A stretch of 50,946 nucleotides of DNA from Mycobacterium sp. Marseille-P9652 (GCF_902652685.1 NZ_CACRUY010000039.1:1-50946), one strand, 5' to 3'; numbered from the stretch's first letter, positions 36,174 through 44,680 are shown. The notes: a model not told the origin generated them from the sequence alone. A program made the numbers and translations.

Positions 36174-36506
36174 TCAGGTTTTGGCCGGGTCGTGCCCCCA
36201 GTTCATCAGCGAGTGGCGCCAGGCGGTGTCGTCGATGTTGCCCTTGGGCCGCTGCGCCAGGTGGCGCTTGGCGTACCCGACGACCTTGCGCATGTGCGCG
36301 TAGTCGTCGTCGGTGAGGTCGCCCTTCTTCGTGTGCAGTAGCTCGACGATGCGGCGGCCGCTGGCGTGACCGGTCGACTCGTCGCCGTCCCGTTTCTGTC
36401 CCACGCTCTGCGACTCGTCGGAATGCAGCCACTTCTCGAGCTCGCGTGCGGTCATGTTGACCGTCTCGTGGAAGCGGTCCCACGTGTCCTGGTCGTCGTC
36501 GGCCAT
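36174..36506 (-). CDS. DUF3140 domain protein
   Basis: A 110-residue soluble protein covering a whole DUF3140 domain: FHETVNMTARELEKWL at the start, then GRRIVELLHTKKGDLTDDDYAHMRKVVGYAKRHLAQRP, and a Trp-containing end (TAWRHSLMNWGHDP). The family is small, widespread in actinobacteria and proteobacteria, and of unknown function; the core resembles a helical DNA- or protein-binding unit. It follows the HVA1 gene by 12 bases, a common pairing, in a presumed minus-strand operon. Confidence 0.85.
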   Translation of the reverse strand: MADDDQDTWDRFHETVNMTARELEKWLHSDESQSVGQKRDGDESTGHASGRRIVELLHTKKGDLTDDDYAHMRKVVGYAKRHLAQRPKGNIDDTAWRHSLMNWGHDPAKT

Positions 36507-36518
36507 GGTGGTCTCCTG

Positions 36519-36734
36519 TCAGTCCGCGCGGCGCAGCGCGTCGGGCTTGTGCACCGCGTCGGCGCCCGTCTTGTCGCTGCGCACGAGGTATTGCGGGTCG
36601 TCCTTGGAGGCGCGCACCCTGCGCCCGGCCGCCTCCGTGTCGGAGGTGATCTTCCGCTCGACCGTTCCCTCGACCGTTTGGCCGTGGCTCTTCCACTCGA
36701 CCTTGTCGCCCTTGCGAAACGTCTTGTCGCTCAT
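36519..36734 (-). CDS. HVA1-type (DUF2945) small protein
   Basis: A 71-residue protein of the hypervirulence-associated HVA1 family with a Tudor-like fold: FRKGDKVEWKSHGQTVEGTVERKIT, then VRASKDDPQYLVRSDKTGADAVHKPDALRR. Such proteins are small and basic and are frequently next to DUF3140 genes; function is unknown, possibly nucleic-acid binding under stress. ATG at 36734 gives the family length; longer frames upstream are low-complexity. Confidence 0.85.
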   Translation of the reverse strand: MSDKTFRKGDKVEWKSHGQTVEGTVERKITSDTEAAGRRVRASKDDPQYLVRSDKTGADAVHKPDALRRAD

Positions 36735-36762
36735 GCCAATCTGTCCTTCACTCGAGTCGCTC

Positions 36763-38259
36763 TCAACAATGTGCGGGGGCTGCGGCGGCGGTGGTCCCGT
36801 GCCGTGCGGTGGCGGTGATGTCGCGCGCGATGCCCCCGAACACCGCCTCCCGGGACGGTCCCGACGCGCTCCACAACAGTTGTCCCGCAAGGCCGTACGG
36901 CTGGAACATCGCGCGCTGCCGGTAGAGGGAACCGCCGTTGCCGTCGGAGGCGGCGGACAGTTCCAGCCACAGGCGGCCCGGGAGCGGGATGTCGGCCCGC
37001 AGCCGCAGCCGCCGCGGGGCGTCGACGCGTTCCACCCGCCACCAGTCCAGTGCCTCGCCGACGTGCAACCGGTGCCCGTCCAGCGGCCGGCGGCGCGCCC
37101 ACACCACGCCGACGAGCCCGTTGATCCAGCCGCGCAACGGCCAGCCCAGGGGTGACACCGACCAATTGCGCTCGGCGACAGCGGTTTCGATGGCGCGCCA
37201 CAGAGTCGCCGGGTCGGTGGGGCTGCGGTGCTGGCGGACGTCGTCGTACAAAGACCCGCCGGCCCACTGCGGGTCGGTGGGCAGGGGCCGGGACGGCTCG
37301 CCGTTGGTCTCGGCGCGCGTCCACCGGGTGGACAGGTCGTTGTCCCGCGCGTGGGCCAGCGCGAGCTCGACGGCCTCCTCGTAGTGGGTGAGGCCGCCCT
37401 CCGGGTCGGGGATGTGGCGGGCGATGTCGCGGTCGCCGCAGACCACGTCGTTCTCGAGGGACTTCATCAGCGAGACGGCAAGCTGGCGGGGGATGGGGGT
37501 CAGCAGGTCCACCCATGGCGCCGAGAGCCGCGGCGTGAGCAACGGCACCGGCAGCGTCGGGCGCCTGGTGAGACCCGCGACGGCGGCGAATTTGCGGATC
37601 ATCTCCGTGTACGGGAAGCGGTCCGGGCCGCCGATGTCGAACGGCCGGTTGACCTCGGGCGGCAGCTCGGCCGAGTGCACCAGGTAGTAGAGCACGTCGC
37701 GCACCGCGATCGGTTGGACGCAGGTCTGCAGCCAGCGCGGCGTGACGATCAGCGGCAGCCGCTCGGTGAGGTAGCGCAGCATCTCGAAGCTGGCCGAACC
37801 CGCCCCGATGATCGCGGCCGCGCGCAGTTCCACGGTGGGCACGCCCGACTCCATCAGCACCTCGCCGACCTCGGCGCGCGACGCCAGGTGATCGGACAGC
37901 TTCTGGCCCTCCGGGATGATGCCGCCGACGTAGACGATTCGGGACACGCCGGCCTGCGCGGCGGCCCGGGCGACGGTGCGCGCGGCGCGGTGGTCGAATT
38001 CGACGAAGTCCGGCCGCATCAGCGAGTGCACCAGGTAGTAGAGAACCTGCTGACCCTCGAGCGCCGCACGGACGGTGTCGCCGTCGACGACGTCGCCCTC
38101 GACGACCTCGACGTCGCCGCGCCAGCTCACCGCGTCGAGCTTGGCCGGGTTGCGGGCCAGCACCCGCACGGTGTGCCCCTCCGACAGCAGCTGGGGGATC
38201 AGCCGCGTGCCCAGGTATCCCGTGGCGCCGAAGACGGCGCAGCGCAGCGAATCACTCAT
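36763..38259 (-). CDS. SDR oxidoreductase fused to DUF2867
   Basis: A 498-residue two-domain protein. The N-terminal domain (1-290) is an atypical SDR of the NmrA/NAD-binding type with CAVFGATGYLGTRLIPQLL at residues 7-25. The C-terminal domain (about 330-485) is DUF2867, SRPBCC-like, with WRVERVDAPRRLRLRADIPLPGRLWLEL. Comparable fusions occur in actinobacteria and cyanobacteria with no proven substrate. Its ATG overlaps the 3' end of the upstream gene by 8 bases. Stress-linked redox role is inferred only from neighbours. Confidence 0.87.
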   Translation of the reverse strand: MSDSLRCAVFGATGYLGTRLIPQLLSEGHTVRVLARNPAKLDAVSWRGDVEVVEGDVVDGDTVRAALEGQQVLYYLVHSLMRPDFVEFDHRAARTVARAAAQAGVSRIVYVGGIIPEGQKLSDHLASRAEVGEVLMESGVPTVELRAAAIIGAGSASFEMLRYLTERLPLIVTPRWLQTCVQPIAVRDVLYYLVHSAELPPEVNRPFDIGGPDRFPYTEMIRKFAAVAGLTRRPTLPVPLLTPRLSAPWVDLLTPIPRQLAVSLMKSLENDVVCGDRDIARHIPDPEGGLTHYEEAVELALAHARDNDLSTRWTRAETNGEPSRPLPTDPQWAGGSLYDDVRQHRSPTDPATLWRAIETAVAERNWSVSPLGWPLRGWINGLVGVVWARRRPLDGHRLHVGEALDWWRVERVDAPRRLRLRADIPLPGRLWLELSAASDGNGGSLYRQRAMFQPYGLAGQLLWSASGPSREAVFGGIARDITATARHGTTAAAAPAHC

Positions 38260-38665
38260 CGTGGTCGGGGGAGGCGGTATGGGCGGGGTGGCCGTGCGTG
38301 CGCCGGCGCTCCTTCATCCCGGCTTCGTGGAGGTGGCGGCGCCCGTCGGTGAGGGCGGTGCGCACCTCCCGTTCGATCTGTTGGAAGCAGCGGTAGTAGC
38401 CGTCGTCGTAGTCCTCGACGACCTGGAAGCTCCACCGGCCCGGCAGCACGTTGCGCCCGATCAGCTCGTCGGTGATGCGCTGCGCCAGGTCGGCCTGCCC
38501 CAGTTCGCGCAGCTTCGCCACCGCCTCGTCGAGCTGCAGATCGGCGCGGCCGGTAAGCTGGTGAAACGAATACAGGTGTCCGCGTGCCCGTTCGGTCGTC
38601 TCCAGCGCCTCGGTCACCTTGCCCACTGCCTGCGCGACGGCTTGGTCGTCACTGTCGTCGGTCAT
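38252..38665 (-). CDS. Hypothetical helical protein
   Basis: A 137-residue soluble protein, acidic at the start and His/Arg-rich at the end. It is mostly helical, with an HLYSFHQLTGRADLQLDEAV segment followed by ELGQADLAQRITDELIGRNVLPGRWSFQVVEDYDDGYY. I recognise it only as a conserved actinobacterial type without name. It is translationally coupled to the SDR-DUF2867 gene, so the two probably act together. A TTAA-rich palindrome lies about 75 bases upstream. Confidence 0.7.
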   Translation of the reverse strand: MTDDSDDQAVAQAVGKVTEALETTERARGHLYSFHQLTGRADLQLDEAVAKLRELGQADLAQRITDELIGRNVLPGRWSFQVVEDYDDGYYRCFQQIEREVRTALTDGRRHLHEAGMKERRRTHGHPAHTASPDHDE

Positions 38666-38741
38666 CGGTCTCCTCCCCGCGTGTCACCTGGATGACTTCC
38701 CAATGCGCACAGCCTCAATCGCAAAGGAGAATGAAGATCAG

Positions 38742-38761
38742 TTAAGAAACTTAATGATCAA
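38742..38761. promoter_or_regulatory. Degenerate MarR-like site
   Basis: TTAA-N5-TTAA-N3-TCAA in an AT-rich stretch upstream of the 38665 gene. It also contains the palindrome TTAAG-AAA-CTTAA. It matches two blocks of the 29-bp operator pattern exactly, one with a single change, and lacks the fourth, so it may be a weaker site or a different operator. Confidence 0.35.
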
Positions 38762-38808
38762 GAGATAGCGGATTCGGGCCCGGCCACGCTCGGGTGAGGG
38801 AGAGCGGG

Positions 38809-39141
38809 CTAGAGCGGCCGCAGGTTCTTCTTGGCCGCGCGGCGGAGCTGGATCATGCGGGCGGCCCCGACCAGCACGGTGGTGGTGGCACCCGCGACGG
38901 CGGCCAGCAGGTAGCCCACCCCGACCGGCAGGTTCCAGTCGAACATCAAGAAGTGCACGGCGACGTTGTCGGTGTTCTGGGCGACGAAGATCAGCAGGAT
39001 GATGAGGACGAGCAGTCCGAACACCAGCGCCCACCACGCGGCGGCGAGCCGCGTGAACGACGCCGCCCGGTTCGCCCGCGGCGGCACGGCGGTCGCGGGT
39101 CCGGGGGAGGCCGGGGAGGGGACGGACGGGTCAGTGCTCAT
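38809..39141 (-). CDS. LapA-type two-helix membrane protein
   Basis: A 110-residue protein with a disordered Pro/Ala-rich N-terminus (1-30), two transmembrane helices (WWALVFGLLVLIILLIFVAQN and VGYLLAAVAGATTTVLVGAA) and a basic end. The QNTDNVAVHFLMFDWNLPVGV loop is typical of LapA/YciS family (DUF1049) proteins, which help assemble envelope components in other bacteria. ATG at 39141 is chosen since longer frames are not conserved-looking. Confidence 0.82.
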   Translation of the reverse strand: MSTDPSVPSPASPGPATAVPPRANRAASFTRLAAAWWALVFGLLVLIILLIFVAQNTDNVAVHFLMFDWNLPVGVGYLLAAVAGATTTVLVGAARMIQLRRAAKKNLRPL

Positions 39142-39225
39142 GCCGCTGACTAGCCCTAAACGCGGTCGCCCAAACGCCCTGGGCGGTCGGGTTTGGCCGA
39201 CGATTGCGCGGGTTAACCGGTCGCC

Positions 39226-39474
39226 ATGGAATACACGGCGGCAGTGCGGCGCGTCCGGAACGGACAGAAGCGGGTGCTGCGCCTGCAGCGGCGCCTGTGG
39301 CTGGCCGAGTTGGCCCTCTGGCCGGCCGCCATCGCCTGCACGGCGCTGGTCGCGGCCGGCGGGTGGGTGTGGTGGCAACGCAGGTCGCGCGGCCGTCAAG
39401 CCGAGACGGCGGCCAACGCGTGGACGCCCGCCCCTGCACCCGATCCCGCCCCCGAACCGGCGGCCAGCGGGTAG
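39226..39474 (+). CDS. Small membrane protein
   Basis: An 82-residue protein with an arginine-rich N-terminus (RRVRNGQKRVLRLQRRL), one transmembrane helix (LALWPAAIACTALVAAGGWVWW) and a Pro/Ala-rich tail. Third codon positions are almost all G or C, supporting real coding. It is the only plus-strand gene between the LapA-type gene and the DUF2784 gene, whose stop is 6 bases away. No family recognised; inside-basic, outside-Pro/Ala topology is likely. Confidence 0.55.
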   Translation: MEYTAAVRRVRNGQKRVLRLQRRLWLAELALWPAAIACTALVAAGGWVWWQRRSRGRQAETAANAWTPAPAPDPAPEPAASG

Positions 39475-39480
39475 CGGTCG

Positions 39481-39840
39481 TCAGCCCAGGCGCCGGAACG
39501 CCAGCACCGCCCACGAGACGGCGGCGGCGACGAACGCCAGCGCCTGCGCGGCGCCCGTGCGGCCTGTCGGATACACGACGCCCGAGACGTAGCGGTCGAT
39601 GAAGCCCGTCTCCGGCAGCGGATTCATGCCGGCGCGCCGCCGCGCCCACGCTTCCAGGGCCGTCAGGGGGCAGGGCAGTTCCCAACCCACGACCGCGACC
39701 CCCCAGGCGACCACGGGCACGTGCAGCGCCATGGTCTTTGGCCAGCGCAGCGCGAGGAAGCCCCCGACCGGCAGATACATCAGGTAGGCGAAGTGGGCGC
39801 CGACGGTCGCGGCGACGGCGGCGGAGTACCCCTTCCTCAC
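39481..39840 (-). CDS. DUF2784 membrane protein, end of crt operon
   Basis: A 119-residue protein with three or four transmembrane helices and the DUF2784 pattern: AHFAYLMYLPVGGFLALRWP, WELPCPLTALEAWARRRAGM and TGFIDRYVSGVVYP. Function unknown. Its GTG start overlaps the Rieske gene stop by 4 bases (GTGA), which makes it the ninth gene of the crt operon. DUF2784 genes are widespread, so the link to carotenoids is by position only. Confidence 0.82.
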   Translation of the reverse strand: MRKGYSAAVAATVGAHFAYLMYLPVGGFLALRWPKTMALHVPVVAWGVAVVGWELPCPLTALEAWARRRAGMNPLPETGFIDRYVSGVVYPTGRTGAAQALAFVAAAVSWAVLAFRRLG

Positions 39841-40850
39841 GGCCGGTGCGGGGGCTGGGCTGAGCGCAACGCGTACCGGCGCTCGGCGTACGCGATGTCG
39901 TCGCGCCACAGGCGCGCCGCCGCGTACCGCATCAGCGGGGAAACCAGGGGCGCGACGCGCGACGCCAGTCGGAACCCGGGGCGATGCGAGTGCGCGATGG
40001 TGGCCTCGAGCACGGCCGTCCGCGGCCGACCATCGGGCCCCAAACCGATTGGGGTGGCGTGGGTTTCGACGGTGCTGCCCACGCCCTCGCCGTCCACGAT
40101 GCGCATCACGATGGTGCGCGCCTCCGGGCAGCTGAATTCGGCGATGACGGGCACGCCGAGGCGACCGAGCCGGAAGGTGACCGCGACGAGGAAGTGGTCG
40201 GCCTGCTCGGTGGGCGTGGTGAGCACCTCGAGCCGGGTGAACGAGTACGGGTGGAACCACGCGCCGTGCCACGGGTCGAGCCGGTTGGCGATGACGTCGG
40301 CCGGCTCGCAGACCCCGACCATGCCGGCGACGGCGACCATCGTGTCCCCGTCGGGTCGGGCCGGGATCACCGGCTCCTCCAGCGGCGCCTCGCCGCCCAC
40401 CTTGTCGAGCCGGACCCACACCAGCGCGCCGTCGTCGTGGCTGGGCAGCGGGTTCCAGCCGAACTCGCGCCGCGTGCCGTCGAGCGCGAGACCGTGCCAA
40501 CGGCACACCAGCGCCCCGTCGCACACGGCGCCGGTGGCCAGGTCGGCCCCGAGGTGGGGGCAGCTGCGCGGACCCACCCGCAGGCGGTGCAGGTCGTCGC
40601 GCCAGGCGACGACCTCGACGCCGGCGACGCGCGCGCCGAAGGGCCGGCCGGGCCGCACGTCGCGGCTGGCGGCGAACGCGTACCAGTTGCCGGTGGGCCT
40701 GCGCTGCGCGCGTCGCAGCGCGGACTCGATGATCGCGGGGTCGGCGTCCCGGTATGTCGGCCGCTGGCCGGCCCAGGATGTGCGCGGAATGACCTGCAGC
40801 GGTGGGTCTTTCGGCCACCTCCACCGGAGCTGTTCGCGGACGTTCATCAT
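39837..40850 (-). CDS. Rieske protein with DUF5914
   Basis: A 337-residue protein. A Rieske [2Fe-2S] domain at about residues 55-150 carries the complete ligand set C97-x-H99 (SCPHLG) and C116-x2-H119 (VCRWHG). The remainder (about 160-330) matches the mycobacterial DUF5914 type with a hydrophobic pocket-like domain. No mononuclear-iron facial triad is evident to me. It lies directly after crtU with a 4-base overlap, so a redox step in carotenoid ring modification, or electron supply to CrtU, is plausible. Uncharacterised. Confidence 0.83.
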   Translation of the reverse strand: MMNVREQLRWRWPKDPPLQVIPRTSWAGQRPTYRDADPAIIESALRRAQRRPTGNWYAFAASRDVRPGRPFGARVAGVEVVAWRDDLHRLRVGPRSCPHLGADLATGAVCDGALVCRWHGLALDGTRREFGWNPLPSHDDGALVWVRLDKVGGEAPLEEPVIPARPDGDTMVAVAGMVGVCEPADVIANRLDPWHGAWFHPYSFTRLEVLTTPTEQADHFLVAVTFRLGRLGVPVIAEFSCPEARTIVMRIVDGEGVGSTVETHATPIGLGPDGRPRTAVLEATIAHSHRPGFRLASRVAPLVSPLMRYAAARLWRDDIAYAERRYALRSAQPPHRP

Positions 40851-42385
40851 CGCCTGGCTCTTTCACGCGTGGCCAGCCTGCGCAGCAGCGGCGAGCGGCC
40901 TCGGGTGGGTACGGTCTGCAGCGGGTGACCCGCCAGTCCCCATGATCTCAGCAATTCGTTGGCTGCGCACCATCCGGTGGTGGCGGCGCGTTCCATCAGC
41001 GCCACCGGCAGGTCGACGCGGATGGCGTCCCCGGCCAGCAGCAGGCGGGGATGGGGCGTGACGACCCGCGGCCGGTGATCGTAGGTCCCTGGCGCGAACA
41101 GCGGGCAGTCCGCGCGTACCAGCGTCCGCTCGGAAACGATCTGTGCCGCTGCCGTTTCCGGGTAGATCCGGTGCAGCTGGCGCACCGCCTCGGCGCGGGA
41201 ATCCTCGAATTCCATTGCGTAGCAGTGTAGTTCGACGACGGAGCCGGCGTGCGCGCGGGCCCAGTCGGCGGCCTCGCGTTCGTAGCGCTCCAGCACGCTG
41301 ATGTTGTCCAGCGGCTTGTGGCCGGCGGTCCCTAGGAACGCCGGCCGGTCGGCGGCGACGGGGCGGTCGAGCCACAGCCGGTGCACGGCGAAGGGCGGGG
41401 CGATGCGCATCTGGGCGATCTGCGCGCGCCACGCCTCGCCGGACAGGCCATCTGAGGCGGCGACGATGCGCTGCAGGGCCGCGACGTCGGTGGCGAGCAC
41501 GACCGCGTCTGCGTCGAGGTGCTCGCCGGTGTCGGTGTGCACCGTGAAAGGCGCGCCGCCACCCGTCTCGACCCGCAGGGCGCCGGTGCCGAGCCGGAAC
41601 CGCACGCCGTGCTTCTCCAGGTAGCGCTGCAGCGGCCGCCAGAGGGCGGTGTCGTAGTTCGCGGTCGGGACGTCGAAGATGAGTCCCTCGCTGGAGCCGA
41701 GGAAGTAGATGTGGAACATCGCCGCCAGCTCGGCCGCCGACAGCTCCGACGGGTCGGCGAAGAAGCTGCGCGAGAACACCTCGAACGCCAGGTGGCGCGC
41801 CGCCTCGGGGAACCGGATGTCGGCGAGAAAGGTTGCGGCGTCCCGACTGTCGAGCCGCTCGTAGATCCCGGGGACCGACACCGCGGCCAGCGGCGCGGCG
41901 GCCCGGGCGTCGATGACCAGGAAGTCGCGCAACCGGAACGTCGGGCTGCGCGGGGCGAAGGCGACCGCGTTCCACGGCGGGCTCTGTGGCAGCCCGCGGA
42001 AGGTGTCGCGCCGGCCGTCGCCGTCGATCAGCGGGTAGTCGTCGACCGCGGTGAGCATGTCCAGCCGCGGGTCGATCCGGCCGAGCAGCGCGCGCAGGTT
42101 GTAGTACTGGCGGAAGAAGGCGTGAAACCCGCGATTCATGGCGAGTTCGGGGCCCGTCCCGTCGGCGTCCTCGGTCCAGCCGCCGACCCGGCCGCCCAGG
42201 TAGCGCTCGCGTTCGATCACCTCGACGTCGACGCCACGTTCGGCGAGCCCGGTCGCGGCGGTCAGTCCCGCGATGCCCCCGCCGACGACGACCACCCGCG
42301 GCCGAGATGGCAGCGCGGCGGCGTGGGGCAATCCGGCTGCGGCGGGCAGGGTTTCGCGGCGGCGGTCGGTGCCGTACTCAGTCAT
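40847..42385 (-). CDS. crtU: Carotenoid ring desaturase/methyltransferase CrtU
   Basis: A 512-residue FAD enzyme. The dinucleotide motif VVVVGGGIAGLTAATGL is at residues 31-47; the CrtU-type signature NRGFHAFFRQYYNLR at 84-98 and the C-terminal FAD motif LLLAGDAIRVDLPVALMERA are visible. CrtU converts the beta rings of beta-carotene to aromatic rings with a methyl shift, making isorenieratene (leprotene), a pigment known from mycobacteria and streptomycetes. ATG at 42385 overlaps the methyltransferase stop by 8 bases. The alternative is another FAD-dependent carotenoid oxidoreductase; the signature makes CrtU more likely. Confidence 0.85.
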   Translation of the reverse strand: MTEYGTDRRRETLPAAAGLPHAAALPSRPRVVVVGGGIAGLTAATGLAERGVDVEVIERERYLGGRVGGWTEDADGTGPELAMNRGFHAFFRQYYNLRALLGRIDPRLDMLTAVDDYPLIDGDGRRDTFRGLPQSPPWNAVAFAPRSPTFRLRDFLVIDARAAAPLAAVSVPGIYERLDSRDAATFLADIRFPEAARHLAFEVFSRSFFADPSELSAAELAAMFHIYFLGSSEGLIFDVPTANYDTALWRPLQRYLEKHGVRFRLGTGALRVETGGGAPFTVHTDTGEHLDADAVVLATDVAALQRIVAASDGLSGEAWRAQIAQMRIAPPFAVHRLWLDRPVAADRPAFLGTAGHKPLDNISVLERYEREAADWARAHAGSVVELHCYAMEFEDSRAEAVRQLHRIYPETAAAQIVSERTLVRADCPLFAPGTYDHRPRVVTPHPRLLLAGDAIRVDLPVALMERAATTGWCAANELLRSWGLAGHPLQTVPTRGRSPLLRRLATRERARR

Positions 42386-43106
42386 CGGGGGCGTCTGCGA
42401 GGAAGGTGTGAACAATGTTGGCCTCCCAGCCGGGCACCGTTTCGCTGCGCACGGCGGTGAAGCCGGCGTCGGCGAGGCGCTGCCGAAACTTCGTGGCGCC
42501 GTCGAAGGCCAGCACGCTGCGCCACAGGTAGCGGTACAGGCCCGCGTCGCGCGTGCGCCACCACCCGGACGGGATGATGATGCCCCAGCACACGGCGTGC
42601 CAGACGCAGGTGGCCACCCGGGAGTCGCCCACGGAGTATTCGTGCACGGCAAGCGTGCCGCCGGGGCGCAGCAGTTCGCGGAACCTGCGCAGCTGGCCGT
42701 CGCGGTCGTCGACATTGCGGATCAAGTAGGCGGCCAGGATGCCGTCGAACGGGCCGGTGACGCCGTGCTCGGCCAGTTGCTCGACGGGGGAGTGCACGAA
42801 CCGCACCGTCGCCGGCCAGTCCTTGGCGAGCGCGGAGTCGAGCATGCCCTTCGAGGCGTCCACGGCGACGATCTCGGCCTCGGGGGCGGCCGCGAGCAGG
42901 GCGGCCGTCGACGCGCCGGTGCCGCAGCCGGCGTCGAGCAGGCGTAATCCCTTGCCCCTGTTGGGTAGGTGCATGCGCCGTGCCGACAGGGCCAGGTGGG
43001 CGTGATAGCCCGGATTGGCGCCGACGAGGCGGTCGTAAGCCGCCGCCCCGGCATCGAACGCGGCCGACAGGTCGCCCCGCGGCACACCGAGTTCACCCAC
43101 GCGCAC
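42378..43106 (-). CDS. SAM methyltransferase of the crt operon
   Basis: A 242-residue class I methyltransferase of the UbiE/Methyltransf_11 type. SAM motif I LLDAGCGTG is at residues 56-64, motif II IVAVDASKGML follows, and DGILAAYLIRNVDD corresponds to motif IV. Streptomyces crt clusters encode a comparable methyltransferase (CrtT) beside crtU and a lycopene cyclase. Its substrate in carotenoid synthesis is not established. The GTG start overlaps crtYd by 14 bases, showing tight operon structure. Confidence 0.85.
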   Translation of the reverse strand: MRVGELGVPRGDLSAAFDAGAAAYDRLVGANPGYHAHLALSARRMHLPNRGKGLRLLDAGCGTGASTAALLAAAPEAEIVAVDASKGMLDSALAKDWPATVRFVHSPVEQLAEHGVTGPFDGILAAYLIRNVDDRDGQLRRFRELLRPGGTLAVHEYSVGDSRVATCVWHAVCWGIIIPSGWWRTRDAGLYRYLWRSVLAFDGATKFRQRLADAGFTAVRSETVPGWEANIVHTFLADAPDD

Positions 43107-43404
43107 GTTGCCGTTCCCAGAGCAGGAGCACCGCTGTGACGAGGGCGAAGCCGAACAGGAAATCTTCGACGGGAATGTCGAACGGGAAGCGCACGCCGCT
43201 GGTCTGGCGGTCGTCGTAAATGACGACGGGGGCGCTCAGCTTGGTCAGCCACCCGTCGACCGGCACCTGGAAGCCCAGGACGATGAGCATGGACAGCCAG
43301 TAGGCCGGCCGCCGGAACAGGCCGGTGCGCAGCACCGCCAATTCCATTGCGCAGACCGCGATGACGGCCACGACCGCCGGCACTGTGTAACCCAGTCCGG
43401 TCAC
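43093..43404 (-). CDS. crtYd: Lycopene beta-cyclase subunit CrtYd
   Basis: A 103-residue three-helix membrane protein, the second half of the heterodimeric actinobacterial lycopene cyclase. Family parts are VDGWLTKLSAPVVIYDD and VRFPFDIPVEDFLFGFALVT, where the PxE(E/D) motif in a helix is needed for ring closure. GTG at 43404 is set by the 4-base overlap with crtYc. With CrtYc it converts lycopene to beta-carotene in the membrane. Confidence 0.9.
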   Translation of the reverse strand: MTGLGYTVPAVVAVIAVCAMELAVLRTGLFRRPAYWLSMLIVLGFQVPVDGWLTKLSAPVVIYDDRQTSGVRFPFDIPVEDFLFGFALVTAVLLLWERQRARG

Positions 43405-43724
43405 CGCTGGCGGACCTTCCCGAGGATGGTGCTGACGGCGTTGTAGGTCAGCAGGCCGCAGATCGGGATCACGAGAAAGAACAGCACCTCCTCGATCGGC
43501 ACGTGGACGGGCACGCTCAGGCCGCTGATGTAGGCGGCGCTGTAGGTCCACACGTGCGCGGCGACGGCGATCTCGTCCCAGACGAGGAACACGGCCGCGA
43601 CCGGCAGGACGGAGACGGCGAGGCGCCGCCACTGGCGGTAGACACCCGGACCGAACAGCTCGAGCGGCGCGGTGACGGCCAGACATGCGGCGAGAACCAG
43701 AAGGTACTGCCACCGATCGCTCAT
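43401..43724 (-). CDS. crtYc: Lycopene beta-cyclase subunit CrtYc
   Basis: A 107-residue three-helix membrane protein forming the first half of the heterodimeric lycopene cyclase. The conserved motif VHVPIEEVLFFLVIPICGLLTYNAV includes the PIEE acid pair; the VFLVWDEIAVAAHVWTY region is also typical. The ATG overlaps the crtB stop by 4 bases. In some fungi and archaea the two halves are one protein. Confidence 0.92.
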   Translation of the reverse strand: MSDRWQYLLVLAACLAVTAPLELFGPGVYRQWRRLAVSVLPVAAVFLVWDEIAVAAHVWTYSAAYISGLSVPVHVPIEEVLFFLVIPICGLLTYNAVSTILGKVRQR

Positions 43725-44680
43725 GCGGCTCCCGAATTCCGGGGATCAGGGACGTTTGCCGCGCTGCCGCGCGCCCGCCACGACCGTATCAGCCCGACAC
43801 CGGCGACCTGCAGCCGTCGAGCCTTGCCGACGGTGGCCCGGTGGCTGAACACGGCGAAGTCGCTGGCCTCGATGCGGTCCAGGATTTCCGAGTACAGCTC
43901 CGACGCGGTCGCGACGCACGGGCGGGAGCGGGGCGCCAGCGTGGCGATGCCCGCGTCGGCGAAACGGTATGTGTCGCGCGTGATTTCGTGCTGGGCCGCC
44001 AGGGCCTCGCGCACGCGCGGTTCGGTGCGGCGGTTGCGGTGACACCACATGAGCAGGTCGCGGTCGACGCCGTGGGCCGCGAGCTCGTCGGCCGGCAGGT
44101 AGACCCGGCCGCGCAGCAGGTCCTCGTCGACGTCGCGCAGGAAGTTGGTGAGCTGGAACGCCCGGCCCAGCCCGGCGGCGTAGGGCGCCGCCTCCTCGAC
44201 GGGCACCACGGTGCCGAGGATCGGCAGCACCTGCAGCCCGATGGCCTCCGCGGAGCCGCGCATGTAGAGGTTGAGCGCCTCGCGGTCGGGATAGTCGGTG
44301 ACGGTGAAGTCCATCCGCATCGACGCGAGGAAGTCCTCGAACAGCGCGGCGTCGATCCCGTACCGCCGCACCGTGTGGAGGACGGCGGTCAGCACCGGGT
44401 CGCCGGCGTGGTCGCCGGCGAAGAACCGGTCGGTGAGTTGCTGCAGCCGCTCGGCGCGGACGTCGGTGCCCAGCGCCGGGTCGAGGTCGTCGAGGATGTC
44501 GTCGGCGTAGCGGGCGAAGCCGTACAGCGCGTGGATGCCCGGCCGTTGGTCGGGCGCCAGCAGCCGGGTGGCCAGAAAGAACGTCCGGCCGTGCGCGGCG
44601 TTGAGTTCGCGGCAGCGGCGGTATCCCTCGCGCAGGGCGGGATCGTCGATACCGGCCGCGTCCAGTTCGCTGCGCATCAT
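43721..44680 (-). CDS. crtB: Phytoene synthase
   Basis: A 319-residue squalene/phytoene synthase that joins two GGPP molecules to phytoene. Two aspartate-rich motifs that bind diphosphate through magnesium are seen: DDILD at 60-64 and DVDED at 183-187, with YGFARYAD and RGRVYLPADEL around them. Two adjacent ATGs exist (44680 and 44677); the first is listed. Start and stop overlap crtI and crtYc, so it is translated as part of the operon. Confidence 0.96.
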   Translation of the reverse strand: MMRSELDAAGIDDPALREGYRRCRELNAAHGRTFFLATRLLAPDQRPGIHALYGFARYADDILDDLDPALGTDVRAERLQQLTDRFFAGDHAGDPVLTAVLHTVRRYGIDAALFEDFLASMRMDFTVTDYPDREALNLYMRGSAEAIGLQVLPILGTVVPVEEAAPYAAGLGRAFQLTNFLRDVDEDLLRGRVYLPADELAAHGVDRDLLMWCHRNRRTEPRVREALAAQHEITRDTYRFADAGIATLAPRSRPCVATASELYSEILDRIEASDFAVFSHRATVGKARRLQVAGVGLIRSWRARGSAANVPDPRNSGAA

